Assembly (NCBI GenBank): GCA_010094025.1
Contig: ML991802.1
Location: 186,001 to 250,000 of the forward strand
Length of the DNA: 64,000 bases
Direction of reading: 5' to 3'
Source: Viridothelium virens
Lineage: Eukaryota; Ascomycota; Dothideomycetes; Trypetheliales; Trypetheliaceae
Positions 43,271-56,373 of the stretch are shown here, piece by piece (within the stretch, counting starts at the first letter, position 1; each line of letters begins with the position of its first letter). The translations under genes were made by a program, and so were the position numbers. The notes under the pieces are model-generated. The model was given only the letters and a program-made list of their open reading frames with translations. It did not search any database and had not been told where the DNA came from.

Positions 43271-45695
43271 GGTTGGGGGGATGCCGCGTGGGAGAGCAAT
43301 GACAATTGGACTGTGAATTGAAGATCGTCAAATCTCCAATTGACTACAAGAAGTACACAAGCAGATGTGCCGAGGCCAGGAGTAGGCAATAGTCGATAGC
43401 CGCTTTGAGGAAATGGGAAAAAGAAACGGGTGAGCGATGATAGAAGCGAGGTGAGTGTCCGTCGAGCCAGCAAAGGCCAGATGGACGAAGGGGTCAACGT
43501 GCAGAAAAGCAAGATGAGGTGTAGGACGTGTAGAGTGAGGCAATTGTACTTTTTATTGGATTATCCCACCCCCATACATCATGGGTACAATGCGGGACTG
43601 GCTACCCAGATGAACCTAGGATGTTGGTTGTTCCAGATGCAACGCCTGCAGGCATTTCTGAGGCTCTGAAGGAAAGGACCCATCCTGATGTGCTGGCGGT
43701 GCTTTCTACCAGTTAAAACGAGGATCCGAAGTGTAGGCTAAATGATCGACTCATAAGATTCAATGCACAGAGAGATGCCGATCGAGGCGTACGGCTTGGT
43801 GTGCACAGGACAAAAATTATTATTGTCCGATCCAGTGCTTGTCCATCACGCTATGATTGCAGCTGACGGTGAGCCAATGGCGGCTGCTACGCGCTTAGAT
43901 GACCAGCGTCTCGCTCAGCAGTTTATTTCATCCGCTTACTTGTCCTGGGGCAACCCCACGGGTTTACCATTCGAAAAGAGAGAGTCTGGTACGGGGACTT
44001 CGTTAACCCTCAGTCCGGGCGGCCGCTAATGCAAAAATTTGATTCGAAGGATGCATCAGTAACGTCAGATACAGCGATTTTCTCCACCGCGCCCGCACGA
44101 GAATACGGAGAGACTTGGAGCGGTGCGAGTCCACTGCACGTGCAATTGCTGGGCAGGTGCCTGAGTAGGCAACTGGATGAGTTCGTACGAGGGGAAAGCC
44201 ATGTCAGCTCCAGTGCCGGCGTAGCGCGGTTTTTTGGGAGATATGGATTCGCAGACGAGAGGAGGTTAGCATGATTGACGCTGCAGACAGCAATCGCCGC
44301 AGCGAGCTCTAGGAGGCCCGGGATGGGTCGAGCCTTTGGCGTTTGACCGGCCAGCATCTGAGGGTCGATGGACAGTGTAACCCGGGCGATACGGCGGTAG
44401 ACTACTTAAGTACATGCAAGGTGAGTTGGCAGACCGCTTGACAATGCGCAGCGCTCCGGAAACGGCGATTACAGTCAAACGGCGAGCGTCGGATTCGCCC
44501 AGACGTCTGCTGCCTGCAAAGGATGATACTGTGGCCGCCGCAAGACAGAAGATGGAGGAGACTTACCGTTGCGTATAGCTGCCGCGTTGTGGGGAAGAGA
44601 AGAAAAGTGGATGCATGCCTCGCCCGACGCCGGCGAGTTTTGCGGCGTGGCGAATGGCACGATTGCGGTGATTGAGTGAAAGATGAAGACGGCTCGAGCG
44701 CGATTGCAGTAGAGGCGATCCTTTGCAGGGTCTAATGACGCTCATTCGGGCATCCTTAATGAAGTGAGCAGGTACAAGGACTTGCAAAGGAGCACGGCTG
44801 CCTTGCGCGCTCCCGGCGGTACCAGTGCGGCGTACCTACTCTATAGGCGCTCTAGGGACATTGAGCCGGTAACGAAGCAGCGAGCAGAGCAGCGAGCAGA
44901 GGAGGTGCAGCTGCTGCATCTTCCCGCGGTGTCGTGCTTTGAGTTTGTCGCTACCGTAGCTACCGCCTCGACTCTACTAGTTAGGCTGGGGGCGAGGTTG
45001 GACGTCCGACTTGGCGGGCTCGTGCGGCAGCGGCCTGTGGCCTGTGCGCCCTGCAATGCGCGCCTGCCCCGCCAGGCACGCCAGGTTACCCCCAGTCGTA
45101 TCGTATCTTCGAAAGAATGCAGCAACTTTCTTCCTGCCTTCTCCGCCAATCGATTACCAGTCCAGACAAATTCCGCTGCAGAACGACAAAGCTTGCTCCA
45201 GGATCTGCAAGATGTCGCTGCAAAAGAACCTCAAACGCTACTCCTCCCCACTGACCAATGATGAGCGCACTGGAGTCAAGTAGTAGACCCTGTCCGAGAG
45301 GCCACTTTGAACACCACAAGAAGACTTTGGATATCTCTCTTCCCTTCATGGTGCTCTCTGTTTTCTGTTGATGTCTGTTGAGAGCTGCTGATTTATTAAA
45401 GCGATTCTATATGTCTTCACGTTCACATGTAGGTGCATAGTAAGCCGGCGTCTCCACAAGCACCGGACTCCGTAAGGTGGGGTTTCGTCTCACGATAGTC
45501 CACTGAAGTCGCATTTCGTTCTTTCACATTCTCCATTTCCATTGATGGATCCAAAAGTTTGCCTTATCCTCCATATCCTTCATCAGTGAGGACTGTAGGC
45601 AAAGTTTCTGGTTGCGGATCTCTGAAGAACCTTTTAGACGTAGCCGGTGTTAGGCACGTACTACTCCTCGATAGTCCCTTCTTGGGTGAAGTAGA
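43271..45695. other. Long intergenic region (2.4 kb) between dsRBD-like and Dabb genes
   Basis: No gene is supported. From about 43,900 to 45,150 the sequence is richer in G and C than its surroundings and has open frames on both strands with no motif or coding-like order. A 23-codon open frame with a good start context begins at 45,212 and stops at 45,281-45,283; no splice partner was found. Most of this is probably regulatory or untranslated. Confidence 0.35.
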
Positions 45696-46181
45696 ATGGC
45701 TTCGGAAGCCGTAGTCCGCTCGACACTATTCAAAGTATTTCCTGATTCGACCTCTAGGCAGAGTTGAGGGTTCCCTAACGGTAGTACAGGTGCCCAATCC
45801 AGCCGACATTGATGGGATCCTCGAGAAATATTCGACACTGAAAAAGGATGCAAAGAAGGTGCTTTCTCTGACTTTCCCCGGCGTCCGTATCTGACGTTGA
45901 ATAACAGGATGGCAAACCGTATATACTAGAGGTCAACGCCGGCAAGGCGAATACTGATCCTCGCAACCAAGGCTACTCCTTCCTTGCCGTGACGAAATTT
46001 GCCAGCGTCGAAGACATGAAGTACGCTTCTCCTAGTATTTCTATCTGATCGGGATTGCTAATGTAGCGCAAGTTATTATGATAATCAGTGTGAGGCACAT
46101 CAGGCAATCAAAGCGTCGGCGAAGGGAAAGATAGAGCCTCCGCCTCTAATGGTCTACACAACCAATGCCGTTGGCTCCTAG
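45696..46181 (+). CDS. Dabb (stress-responsive A/B barrel) domain protein in four short exons
   Basis: Dabb proteins are small ferredoxin-like barrels, usually dimeric, often of unknown role and sometimes stress-linked. Exons 45696-45734, 45790-45858, 45908-46020 and 46073-46181 join in phase to 109 residues: MASEAVVRSTLFK/VPNPADIDGILEKYSTL, DAKK/DGKPYILEVNAGKANTD, NQGYSFLAVTKFASVEDM, then YYDNQCEAHQAIKAS and a tail PPLMVYTTNAVGS. The order matches the fungal Dabb pattern of TLYK-, DGKPYI-, EDMKYYD-ECEAH and a final TVY strand. Each exon is too short to show as a long open frame. The only soft spot is the last join, which yields Asn where relatives have Lys. There is no signal peptide. Confidence 0.85.
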
Positions 46182-46569
46182 CTTGTACTAAGAGAACTAG
46201 AATTGAATGAGCATTGATGTCCATCTTCAGAATAAACGTGATGCTGCTGATGAAGTGATCGGTCCTCTGTGCTAATGGTATTAAAATATCCAAGATGCCA
46301 GTAAGACACCTCCTGCCGAGCACTACCCGACCTTCAGCTTCTAGTAAGCATCGAATGCCTTCCCACTCACCGAAATTTTCAGGGGAATTCTATGGAGTGC
46401 ATTCTAGTACAGAAGGCATTGGGTGATGAGTTCACTCGTTACAGCTTGACTTTGTAGAAAGCTAATTATGCAATCGAGCTTCGGAGGGTTTGTTACGGCG
46501 ACAATGCACACAACAATACTAACACATGTGAACAAAGACCAAACGCGTCACTGAACTCGAGGGATTGGA
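46182..46569. other. Intergenic between Dabb and farnesyltransferase genes
   Basis: About 390 bases with no gene or motif that I can support. Confidence 0.4.
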
Positions 46570-48424
46570 ATGCCCCTCTTCATTCCGATCCACACTGCTG
46601 GTCGACGCAAAGTTCGCTTCTCATCAGGACGCAGTACTGACGACAGATATCGGCGGAAATCTAAAGAGTACAACATGTCTCCAACAGCTCCTAACTATCG
46701 CAGGCACAACGATTCGGCCGACGCGTCTTTTGAGATTGAGCTTATTCGAGAGCTCGCAGTAGATCAGACGAAGGCTGCGTTTGCAGTCCCGGCTTTGTTT
46801 ACCAATCCTCCGCCAATCCAAGATGGACTCGAGACACAAACATCAAAAGCGCGCAGTGATACTATGCAAAAATGTCTTCCGTTCCTGCTGAACGACGATA
46901 CAAGTGACTCTCCCATCCCCAAACAGAACTCCTTTGGGATACCCTCATTACGCAAAAAAGACCATGTCAACTTCCTACACGGCAATCTGGCCGACTTTCC
47001 GGCCCCATTCGTGGCCATGGACGCAAGTCGTCCGTGGCTATTCTACTGGTCTCTCGCAGGATTGTCTTTCTTGGGCGAAGACGTCAGTGAGTATCGCGAG
47101 CGGTAAGTCTTTTCGTTCCAAGACGCAGATTTATTTGCTTCACACCAGAGAAAAATAGCTCGGCAACAAGTACCCATTATGATACTAATGCAATGTAGCC
47201 TCGTCCAGACAGTGAAGCCATTACAGAATGCAACAGGTGGATTTGGAGGGGGCCATGGGCAATTGTCTCATATTGCCTCTAGCTACGCTTGTGTACTCAG
47301 TCTTGCCATTGTTGGCGGCAAGGAAGCCCTGGAGCTGGTAGACCGCAAAGCCATGTACGTACTCATCATCCGTTCCGATGTTGATTGACCCAGCTGATGT
47401 TGCGTGGTAGGTGGCAATGGCTCGGTAGTGTAAAGCAAAGAGACGGAGGATTTCAGGTTACTCACGGAGGCGAAGAAGACATGAGGTCTGCTCACACAAG
47501 CCTCACGTATAACTCATGCTGACGGGCGTCCCAAGAGGAGCCTACTGCGCGATGACGATTATATCACTACTCAATTTGCCACTTGCGCTCCCCTCAGGCT
47601 CTCCTGCTCGAGTTAAGGGAGATGAAACGTTCCTGACTGGACTAATGGGCTGGATATCTCACTGTAGGTCACCTCGGTCATACATTCAGATCGGTAATGG
47701 TTGACATCAATCTAGGCCAGTCTTTTGAAGGAGGAATCGGAGCGGCTCCTGGGAATGAAGCACATGGTGGGTACGCATTCTGTGCGCTTGCCTGTCTTTG
47801 CATTATCGGGGAACCCCACGAGACTATCAATCGGTAGGGCACTGTTCTACATTGCAACGCTACGCCATCCATAGGCTGACAAATGATAGTTGTTTGGACG
47901 TCCCATTACTCCTATCCTGGCTTTCTGCTCAACAAACGACTCCAGAAGGCGGATTCGCCGGTCGTACGAATAAGCTGGTGGACGCATGCTATAGTCACTG
48001 GATTGGAGGATGCTGGGCGCTGTTGGAAGCTGCCATGCGTGGCGCCAACCAGTCATCCTCGGAGTGTCTTCCCCCTGGCAGTCTATGGAGCCGAGAAGGA
48101 CTCACCAGATATTTACTATGCTGCTGTCAAGCAAAGTCAGGAGGTCTGCGAGATAAGCCAGGAGCCAGGCCTGACGCATACCACACATGCTACTCATTGG
48201 CAGGCCTGAATGCTGCGCAGAACCATTATTACTATTCTCCAGATACCAAGGGGAACCCAGCACCGCTGTCCGCTAGCTTCAATTGGAGAGTTGATGCGAC
48301 GAAGGAGGAAGGCGTCCCATTCGATGAAGATGATCGCATTCGACTTGTGCACCCCGTCTACGTTTTGCCTTGGGGTACAGCGGAGCAAACACGAGATTTT
48401 TTCAAGGACAAAGACGTGGATTAG
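46570..48424 (+). CDS. RAM1: Protein farnesyltransferase subunit beta
   Basis: Catalytic subunit that transfers farnesyl to CaaX cysteines of Ras, Rho and a-factor-type proteins; it pairs with the alpha subunit encoded elsewhere. Six exons (46570-47102, 47199-47354, 47411-47485, 47536-47663, 47716-47833, 47890-48424) join in phase to about 514 residues. The alpha-alpha barrel repeats show GG-containing turns: ATGGFGGGHGQLSHIASSYA, RDGGFQVTHGGEEDMRGAYC, CQSFEGGIGAAPGNEAHGGY and EGGFAGRTNKLVDACYSHW. The zinc ligands are Asp368 and Cys370 (VDACYSHW) and His435 (DAYHTCYSL). The N terminus before residue 35 is poorly conserved, and the ATG at 46675 is a possible alternative start. The C-terminal extension with NWRVDATKEEG is of fungal type. 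Confidence 0.95.
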
Positions 48425-49707
48425 GTGGGTTGTCGTATATGAACAAAGTGTAACTGTGATGTGGCAACAAGTACCATGAAAAAATCCGAATAGCCTATGG
48501 CACAATCGCATTCATAAATAAAGTCTACTGTCAAAGATCTAATGACTCGCTTGCCCTTTCGCTTGACATTGGCGTCAGGGACACAGCGTAAGCCTGCACG
48601 ACATATCGAGCTCAACATGCTGCAGGCGCCCGATGATGTACAAATGGTGAAATTACGATCAGAAATGAGTCTTGAGTAAGCAGGAGTCACGGAGGTATCG
48701 CCGCATTGATGAGCTCGGGGGTGCGACAGTATGTTTCATGTCACTCATTTTCGTGGCGCACAAAAAGGTCATCGGGGGTCGCCGCAATTTGCAATGAAGA
48801 GATCATAGGAGCATGCACAATAGGATCAGAGGTGCGGAACACGATATTGAAAGTGGCAAATGGTCATCACATCCACATGCAAGGAGGGCGAGCTGGCGTG
48901 CGCAGCATGTGGTTGCTTGTATCGGATACCGCCTTGACGGGCGTAGACACGCTGAAGACACATGTAGCGGTTCCGGCTCGCTCGTGGCCGAGATATACCC
49001 CATTTGCGAGCCTGCAGCGGGCCTTGCACACGATGCCACCGTTAGGTTGCATGGTGGTGCGGCAAGGACTGAACGAGGTGCGGGTTGAGAAATCGCCCAG
49101 CGCGTAGCCCGGTACGGCGTAGCAGAGTCGTCCAGGTCAACTATAAGAAAAAGCTCCGTATCCACAGGCTTCTGGGCGAGGGCTTACAGTAGTTAGGCGG
49201 CGACCAGAGAGTTCGGCGCGTGCTATAGCGAGGGAAAAGTCGCAGGCAGGCACAGCCAGTCCAGCATTCCAGCAGTTCAGCATTTCACTGTGCCGGAGCG
49301 CGCGATGCATTAATGTTTGGGCGATCGACGGCGAGGCTGGGGCGGGTCTGGTGGAGTTCCAATCTTCTCCAAGGAGCGGTGTGGGCGGCAGGAGGCTAAT
49401 GCACGGCCAGCCAATCGTCTCCGCTCGGCCAGCATCAAGCAGCATCAACCGGCCTCCTGCTCACCGCATTTTCGCGCACTCCAACCCCTCACCACTGCCA
49501 TCTCTTCCGCTTCTGCGTCGTCGCGCTTTCTCTCCTGGTCGGCCCTGGTCTGCGTGATTCGGAGTAGTAAGCAGGCGCCTTCAAACTCCACCTCGTCGGG
49601 CGATCATGCTCTCCTCTCCGCAGTCCTCGACGGGGCGCCGAGTTTAGCTGCTCGCACCGCCGGCCGCAAATATCCTCACCGACTCTCATTGCACTATCGA
49701 GCCTTCG
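48425..49707. other. Intergenic and leader region of the Zn2Cys6 gene
   Basis: About 1.3 kb with no supported gene. From about 49,400 to 49,700 the plus strand is strongly C/T-rich with TCTCCGCAG-like acceptor words (for example at 49,614-49,622), so the regulator may have a spliced 5' leader. Here the switch is from G-rich (49,320-49,400) to C-rich, opposite to the six islands. Confidence 0.4.
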
Positions 49708-52261
49708 ATGAATCCTCCTCCTGCTCCGCCCGTGCTGACCATGGACTCTCTCGCCTTCGCCCACGATGCTCTCGGCGGCCCTCAGCGTTTCTCTTATCTC
49801 CAACCGCCAGCGACCTGGCCGCCGATGAATCTGGAGCAAGAGCAGCCAGACATGTCTCATCAAGGACATCACCAGCACCAGCAGCAGCCGCACTTCCACC
49901 ATCAATCCCTTGATTCCACCTCCAGCTCGAATCCAAACACCAACGTAAATCCGAATGGCACTTCTACCCAGTTCAGCATGAATCCACACGGCCGGCCGAA
50001 TAACACAGCGGCCGCGACAGCATTGCGTGCCGCTGCTCTCCGATATCCGCAATCCGTCGACCCATCAGGTGCCACGCTCACGACAGACTGGCAGTATCAA
50101 CTTGCTCAACAGACCCAGCAAACTTACCTCCAAGATCCGACCTTCGACCAGGCCTACTCGAATGCCCACTATGGAGGAACTCTACAATCATCGCCTGTTG
50201 ATTACATGCCATCTACCACAGCACCCTTGAGTGCGGGTCTTTCCATGGATGCTAGCAGCCTAGCTCAACAATACATGCCCATGTCTGCTCCAATGGAGTC
50301 TATGAACGCGCTGGCCTATCAGGTCAACGACTTTCAAAGTGAGATGTTGAGCTTGGGCATGACCAACGATTCCATGGCTTCGACAGATGTCTATCCACAG
50401 TCGAATTTGGCAGGTACTTCGCCTACGGATAGCTGGCTCGAGGTACGGTCGCTATCAAGCAGTGATCCGGGCTGGAATAATGTCGACTTCCAAGTACCTC
50501 CCTCGCGCCAATCGTTGGACTCCTATACCGATGCCGTCTTCAACCCCAGCCAGACTCTCCACATCCGTACCGGCTCGGATTCTTCAGACTCCGATGTGGC
50601 TCTATCTGCCCACTCATTCAGTAGCTACGAGGAGATCCCCTTCCCTCTTCATTCCCCTCACTCTGAATCCAATCTCGAGCTCGCTCAAGCCCACACCGCT
50701 CCCAACGGCCTCCCAGACTACGGCCAGGAGTGCGACCTCCACCATCACTCTCCACATCAACATGCTGCCTCAACCTCCACTCCTGTTGAACCCATCGACA
50801 TTAAGCATCCGGTCTCATCCTCTGTCTCACCGTCGTCCTCCGGCATGAGCTCACCTCCAAATAGACGAAAGAAGAGTCCCGTCTCCAAAACTACTAAAGC
50901 GGTCATAAAGAAGGTCAGTGCACACTCAGGAAGGAAGGAAGCCGTTTCAGAGAAGAAGGTCGGCCGGAGAAGAGGTCCTCTTCGCCCTGACCAACGTCAG
51001 CAAGCCCATGAGATTCGAAAACTCAGAGCTTGCTTACGTTGTAAGTTCCTCAAGAAGACTTGTGATAAGGGTGATCCTTGTGGAGGATGTCAACCGTCCC
51101 ACACTCGACTCTGGCAGGTCCCTTGCACTCGGATCGACATCAAGGACATTGCCTACTTCATGAAGGATTGGAAGGCCGATTATGAACGACACGTCACTCT
51201 TGGCTTCTCAGTCGATAATATCAAGGGCTTTTCCCAGAACGAGAGGACCTTGTATATTACTCATGGCTACGGTCACTATCTTCCCATCAATGCTCGTGAA
51301 GTCTATGTCCGCGACGAAAATGTCTTTGGTCTGGATTGGGTGGAGACCTGGACTCAGAAGCCAAAGGCATTCGAGCTTGATACGGCGAGACTCACTGCGG
51401 GCATGGAAGGTATCTCGGCTTCACTGCTGTCTGAGTATATCGATCGTCACATCGATGGTGGCTTTGAGAAGTTTATCGATGACTATTTCGAGGGCACCAA
51501 ATTTTTGACCGAGATTCTCAAGACTGCGTATCGGTACTACTTGCGCGAGCGGTTACCGGTCATCCGCAAGGCTCTCAAGCTGGTCATTGCTTACAACCTC
51601 ACCATGCACTTCACTATGGTAGAGGGCTTGTCAGAGCAAGAAGGTGACAAAGGCAAGATCGCTGATGACCAATCCAAGTTCAACGGAAAGACCGTCGCTC
51701 CTGTTATGATCAATTTCCAGGTCAAATGTGCTCTTGCCAATATGTGGCGGGAACTTCAAAAGGACATCCTAGAGGAACTCTCTACCTTATACTCCAGCGT
51801 ATACAGTGGTGAGAAACTCAAAAACTGGCCTACCATCTTCATGTTGGCAGCCATCCTCCTCGCTGTATGGGAAGAGATGCAGTTCGACTGTCATTACCGC
51901 GTGCCAGACAATGCTGTCGTTGAGAAGTTCTGCAACGACATGGAGGCAACTCCTGTTGGCGTCATCGTTGGTCTGTTCCAAGCCATCAGTCAGAGAGTGC
52001 CTGCCTTCAACGAGTGGGACTCCCGCAAACATCACTTCATCTTGAACTCGAATCCTGCTGTCTGTGATGCCATGACTGAAGTTCGTGGTCATGTTAACAA
52101 ATATGGTAAGCTTTGCAATTCTATTAGCCATCAGAGCCTCGGCTAATTAGCTGCCACTAGAAAACTATCTCAAGTCGAGAACGGAGACCAAGTTCGATCG
52201 TGACGACTTTGACTGCTTGTCCAACAAGTTCTTGTCCAAGCTTGTCATTCGTGCCAACTAG
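49708..52261 (+). CDS. Zn(II)2Cys6 transcription regulator, fungal
   Basis: Fungal Zn2Cys6 proteins bind DNA through a binuclear zinc cluster in the nucleus. Two exons (49708-52105, 52161-52261) give about 832 residues. The first 390 residues are Gln/Pro/Ser/His-rich and disordered, an activation-type region. A basic stretch follows (NRRKKSPVSKTTKAVIKK). The cluster, about 441-473, reads ACLRCKFLKKTCDKGDPCGG then C-x(11-12)-C (QPSHTRLWQVPC), with a longer last loop than in Gal4. The position after a long N-terminal part is unusual, since most clusters are N-terminal. The rest is a conserved alpha-helical domain (DIAYFMKDWKADYERH, LDWVETWTQKPKAFEL, NWPTIFMLAAILLAVWEEMQ). The last exon restores EN YLKSRTETKFDRDDFD and the end FLSKLVIRAN. 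ATG 49741 has a better context than 49708 and may be used. Confidence 0.88.
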
Positions 52262-53647
52262 ACTGGCACGATGCGCGGTCGCTTCCCTAGAATGTCTCAT
52301 TTAACGCCGATTCACGTCCTGCAACGCTTTTTTCCGCAAGAGTACGACGACCCGCTTTACGGCCTATTATCGAATGTCTAGCATATGTCCTGGTCTAGCT
52401 TGTAGCTTTGGCCAAGGGTGAAACCCAGTCGTTTCCTTTGTCCTTTATTTCGTGTCTAATTCTGCCTTGATGTTGCCCTACATCGGTCCAATGCTGTGGA
52501 CGACCCTACGACGTGCATACGGATCATGCCGTTATTGCCGTGATGATACGAGGAGAACCGAATGAAAAGCACAACGAAGTCATGTCAGCGCACGACTTGT
52601 TTGATTACACGCATCCACTTTGTAGCGTTCCCATCATCTTTGTTCCTACCGCTTCTATTTTTTTTCTCTCTTACACTATTATTCTTCACTAAAACGAACG
52701 GCGGCAGTGTTTTGGGATTTAGATGATACCTCCAAATCACGACATCCCTCTACAGGGTGTTTGTGGCTCAACCCTTTCCCTCTACCCGCCCGGACGAGTT
52801 TCACGACTTGAATGGTCCAATTTCTTCTGACAGATCTTTTATCAAAGACTTTGATGGAGTATTTGTTTCTGCTACTACAGCACTGGCGATGGCGTTGCTG
52901 AAGAGCGATCGCGGCCCCTGTGAAGAGGGCCCACCCCAGGGACGTATATAGCCAGCTTTGTGTTGTATCTACTTGTCATACATAGTCGGAATCTTGAGAA
53001 CCTTATTAGGTTGAATCGTCTCTCTCCCTTCTCCTGTGCTGAAGCTTGGTTTCTGTAAATGTAGCGGCCAAAATGTGGCTTTCTTCGGCTGCATGTGGCG
53101 CTGTAGGCAGTAGCAATTCTTACAGGGTCGGTCGTCTCATCATTGTTACAAGGCAAGGAAAATAGTTACACCCGAGCCCGGATATCGTCAGCCCCGAAAC
53201 TGACTATTGACTAGGCAGGAATATCTTCACCGCTTCATTGATCAGAAGATGCATTGACTACCAATCGAACCCTACCCTTGACCAGCATAATTTGCATATC
53301 GTGACCCGTCAACTGTGAGGCTTTTTTATGGTCTCAGCAAGGGGCAAAACTTCATGTACATAAAAATCCAACTCATTTAATGACGGAACATAGGTTCAAA
53401 TCTGCGCTTAGTAAGGTATCTACAAATATTTGAACTTTCGTAAGTCAATCGCGCAACTTCGTCAAGCAGTGTATCGTAGAGATCGTTGTGCTGTAGGAGG
53501 ATCGGCACTAAATTTAGATGGTGCTACTTCGTACACTAAGCCGTTAGGGGCTTTTCCGCATTATGTATAGTTGAGACGAAAATGATAAGATTAAAATATT
53601 ATAAGAAATCAAAGTACCCAAGCGAAGGAGAAAAAAAAGAGAAAATT
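52262..53647. other. Intergenic, 3' of the Zn2Cys6 gene
   Basis: About 1.4 kb with no supported gene. It includes a long T-rich run near 52,657-52,680. The remainder is AT-richer than the genes and without recognisable repeats. Confidence 0.4.
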
Positions 53648-53725
53648 GCCATGGCCTGGAATCGAACCAGGGTCGACACGGAGCCGTAACCACAACGTGT
53701 CGTGATACCACTACACTACCATGGC
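53648..53725 (-). tRNA. tRNA-His (anticodon GTG) with a probable 8-base intron
   Basis: On the minus strand the 5' acceptor GCCATGG pairs with 3' CCATGGC. The D arm is GTG...CAC around TAGTGGTAT, the anticodon stem is ACACG/CGTGT, and the T arm is CCTGG-TTCGATT-CCAGG. The anticodon-stem loop is 15 bases and begins TTGTGG, placing U33 before anticodon GTG. The extra eight bases (TTACGGCT) after position 37 are at the normal place for a tRNA intron. The variable loop is short (four bases). CCA is not encoded, as expected. The base before the 5' end is G, which matches the extra G-1 of tRNA-His, but this base is normally added after transcription. Confidence 0.85.
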
Positions 53726-54656
53726 CGAATCCTGAGCTATAGAAGGACTTGAACCTCCGCAATTGTAAGTTGAAATTCTGTATTGTGTATATATTAGCTC
53801 AATATTTTCATGGAGCGACAACCGATTTCTTGTCTCATCGACGTGCCAGATCAGTTTGCATCAACTGCTTGGGCAATGATCGTTCCACCAAGTTTTAGGA
53901 GCGTAAACTGGTAGGTCAAAATCTATTCCTAGTACGGAGTACGCCTTCCTCGATGCTAGCAATTCAGGATACTAATTTCTATATAATTCATTCTCCAAGT
54001 GCTTGCTCGGAAATGGACGTCTCGCGGAGACTTTGAGGTAGGAATTGGGTGTCTTCAATATCGTTTCGTATAAAAATAAGGATCATTACAATCATTGCGG
54101 TTCTCGATCACTGGCTATCTTTACACTCTCTAGAAATCGTCATTCTAATGCCTTCTGAGATGCTCGTATTTATAGAACACAGACGTTACCGTCGAAGGCC
54201 TACATGTAGGCATTTGCTAAATATAGCCTACCATTGTATTTTTTAACACGATGCTCGAGTACCTCATTTTGAGTCGAATTGGGTCACAGACCTGTCTTTG
54301 AGGCACATCAAATCTCATTGCTAATAGAGATCACCTGTAATCTGAAGCGAACTTCATGAGTTCATGTAAATCAGGTGAGGGCACGCTATATTAGGGACGC
54401 TTTCATTTGAAGGTGGCATTCTAATTGTGATTATGATTCAACGCACTCCCAATGATACTATAGAATATTCGCCATTGAGCATTTGCTTTTGGCAATGCTA
54501 GCGAGTACTCTGTATATTCCGCTTGTTCTACGGAGGGACGAGGGACAAATTTGGCGGGGAAACCTGAATGTGTTCTGCGGGTTACGATTTGCGAGACTGT
54601 CATTCGCATGAGCAATAATGTGACCTTTGTCGCTGCAAAATCACGTGTGAACAAGG
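53726..54656. other. Intergenic between tRNA-His and the polyubiquitin promoter
   Basis: About 930 AT-rich bases with no supported gene or repeat. Confidence 0.4.
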
Positions 54657-54669
54657 TTCTAGCAAGTTC
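54657..54669 (+). promoter_or_regulatory. Heat-shock-element-like site upstream of polyubiquitin
   Basis: TTCTAGCAAGTTC fits the heat shock element TTCnnGAAnnTTC with one mismatch (GCA for GAA), about 230 bases before the start codon. Polyubiquitin genes are classically heat- and stress-induced, which raises the prior for a real site. Confidence 0.4.
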
Positions 54670-54890
54670 TACCAGGAAAGCTCCAGCCACATGCTGCCTG
54701 CAACCTACGTGCGAGCATTAGTCACAGCCCCAGCCGCGGCCGCCACTTACGATCACTACAAAAGGACCTCCACTTCCACAGCCTGCGATAACTCTTACAC
54801 CCACCACCAGTCTACATACCTGCAGCAACTCCAAAACCAAATCAATTTCTCATTCAAAGACTCCAGACCAGAAGACTCAACGACTCAATC

Positions 54891-55921
<1,031 letters not shown>

Positions 55922-56373
55922 GAGGTCTGATACTTTCCTTTCGTGGCATCAATGATTCTAAGCGGGTGACCAAATGGCTTGACGAATGGCGCATGATAGG
56001 GGATTAATGTTAGCTTAGGTGGAAACATATCTATGCGCAAATAGATCAATCAATGAGAAAGCGAAGCTGCAAAGCTTTCGCGAATAAATCTGGCTATTGA
56101 CACAGCAAGGTAGTGGTAATTTTCATGTGACGGCCCTCGTAAATACCGTGTATGACTTGAAGTTTATCGAAGCAGGTGATGATGCTGCAACTTCCCTCCT
56201 TTCGATTCACAAAGACTTCAGTTATCTGACCCCAGAAGCCCACGGCAAATAATCCATTTTACCCACCGGTAGAACCTTCTAGCATTTGTTTTGTTCTTGA
56301 TTGCGCGGCGGCTTTCTGCTGTAAGGCGCTGCTCAACTGCATTTCCTTTCACTAAGGCTTTCTACGCCGACCA
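55922..56373. other. Intergenic between polyubiquitin and BRAP2/ETP1
   Basis: About 450 bases of 3' flank and promoter with no recognised motif. Confidence 0.4.

Noticed and set aside
43763-45283. Several open frames, including one of 165 codons and a 23-codon frame at 45,212
   Set aside because: None has a motif, a signal peptide or splice partners, and the 23-codon product alone is too weak to call.
49317-49913. 198-codon frame ahead of the Zn2Cys6 gene
   Set aside because: It overlaps the regulator's coding start in another frame, is Ser/Arg-rich and probably reflects the C/T-rich leader.
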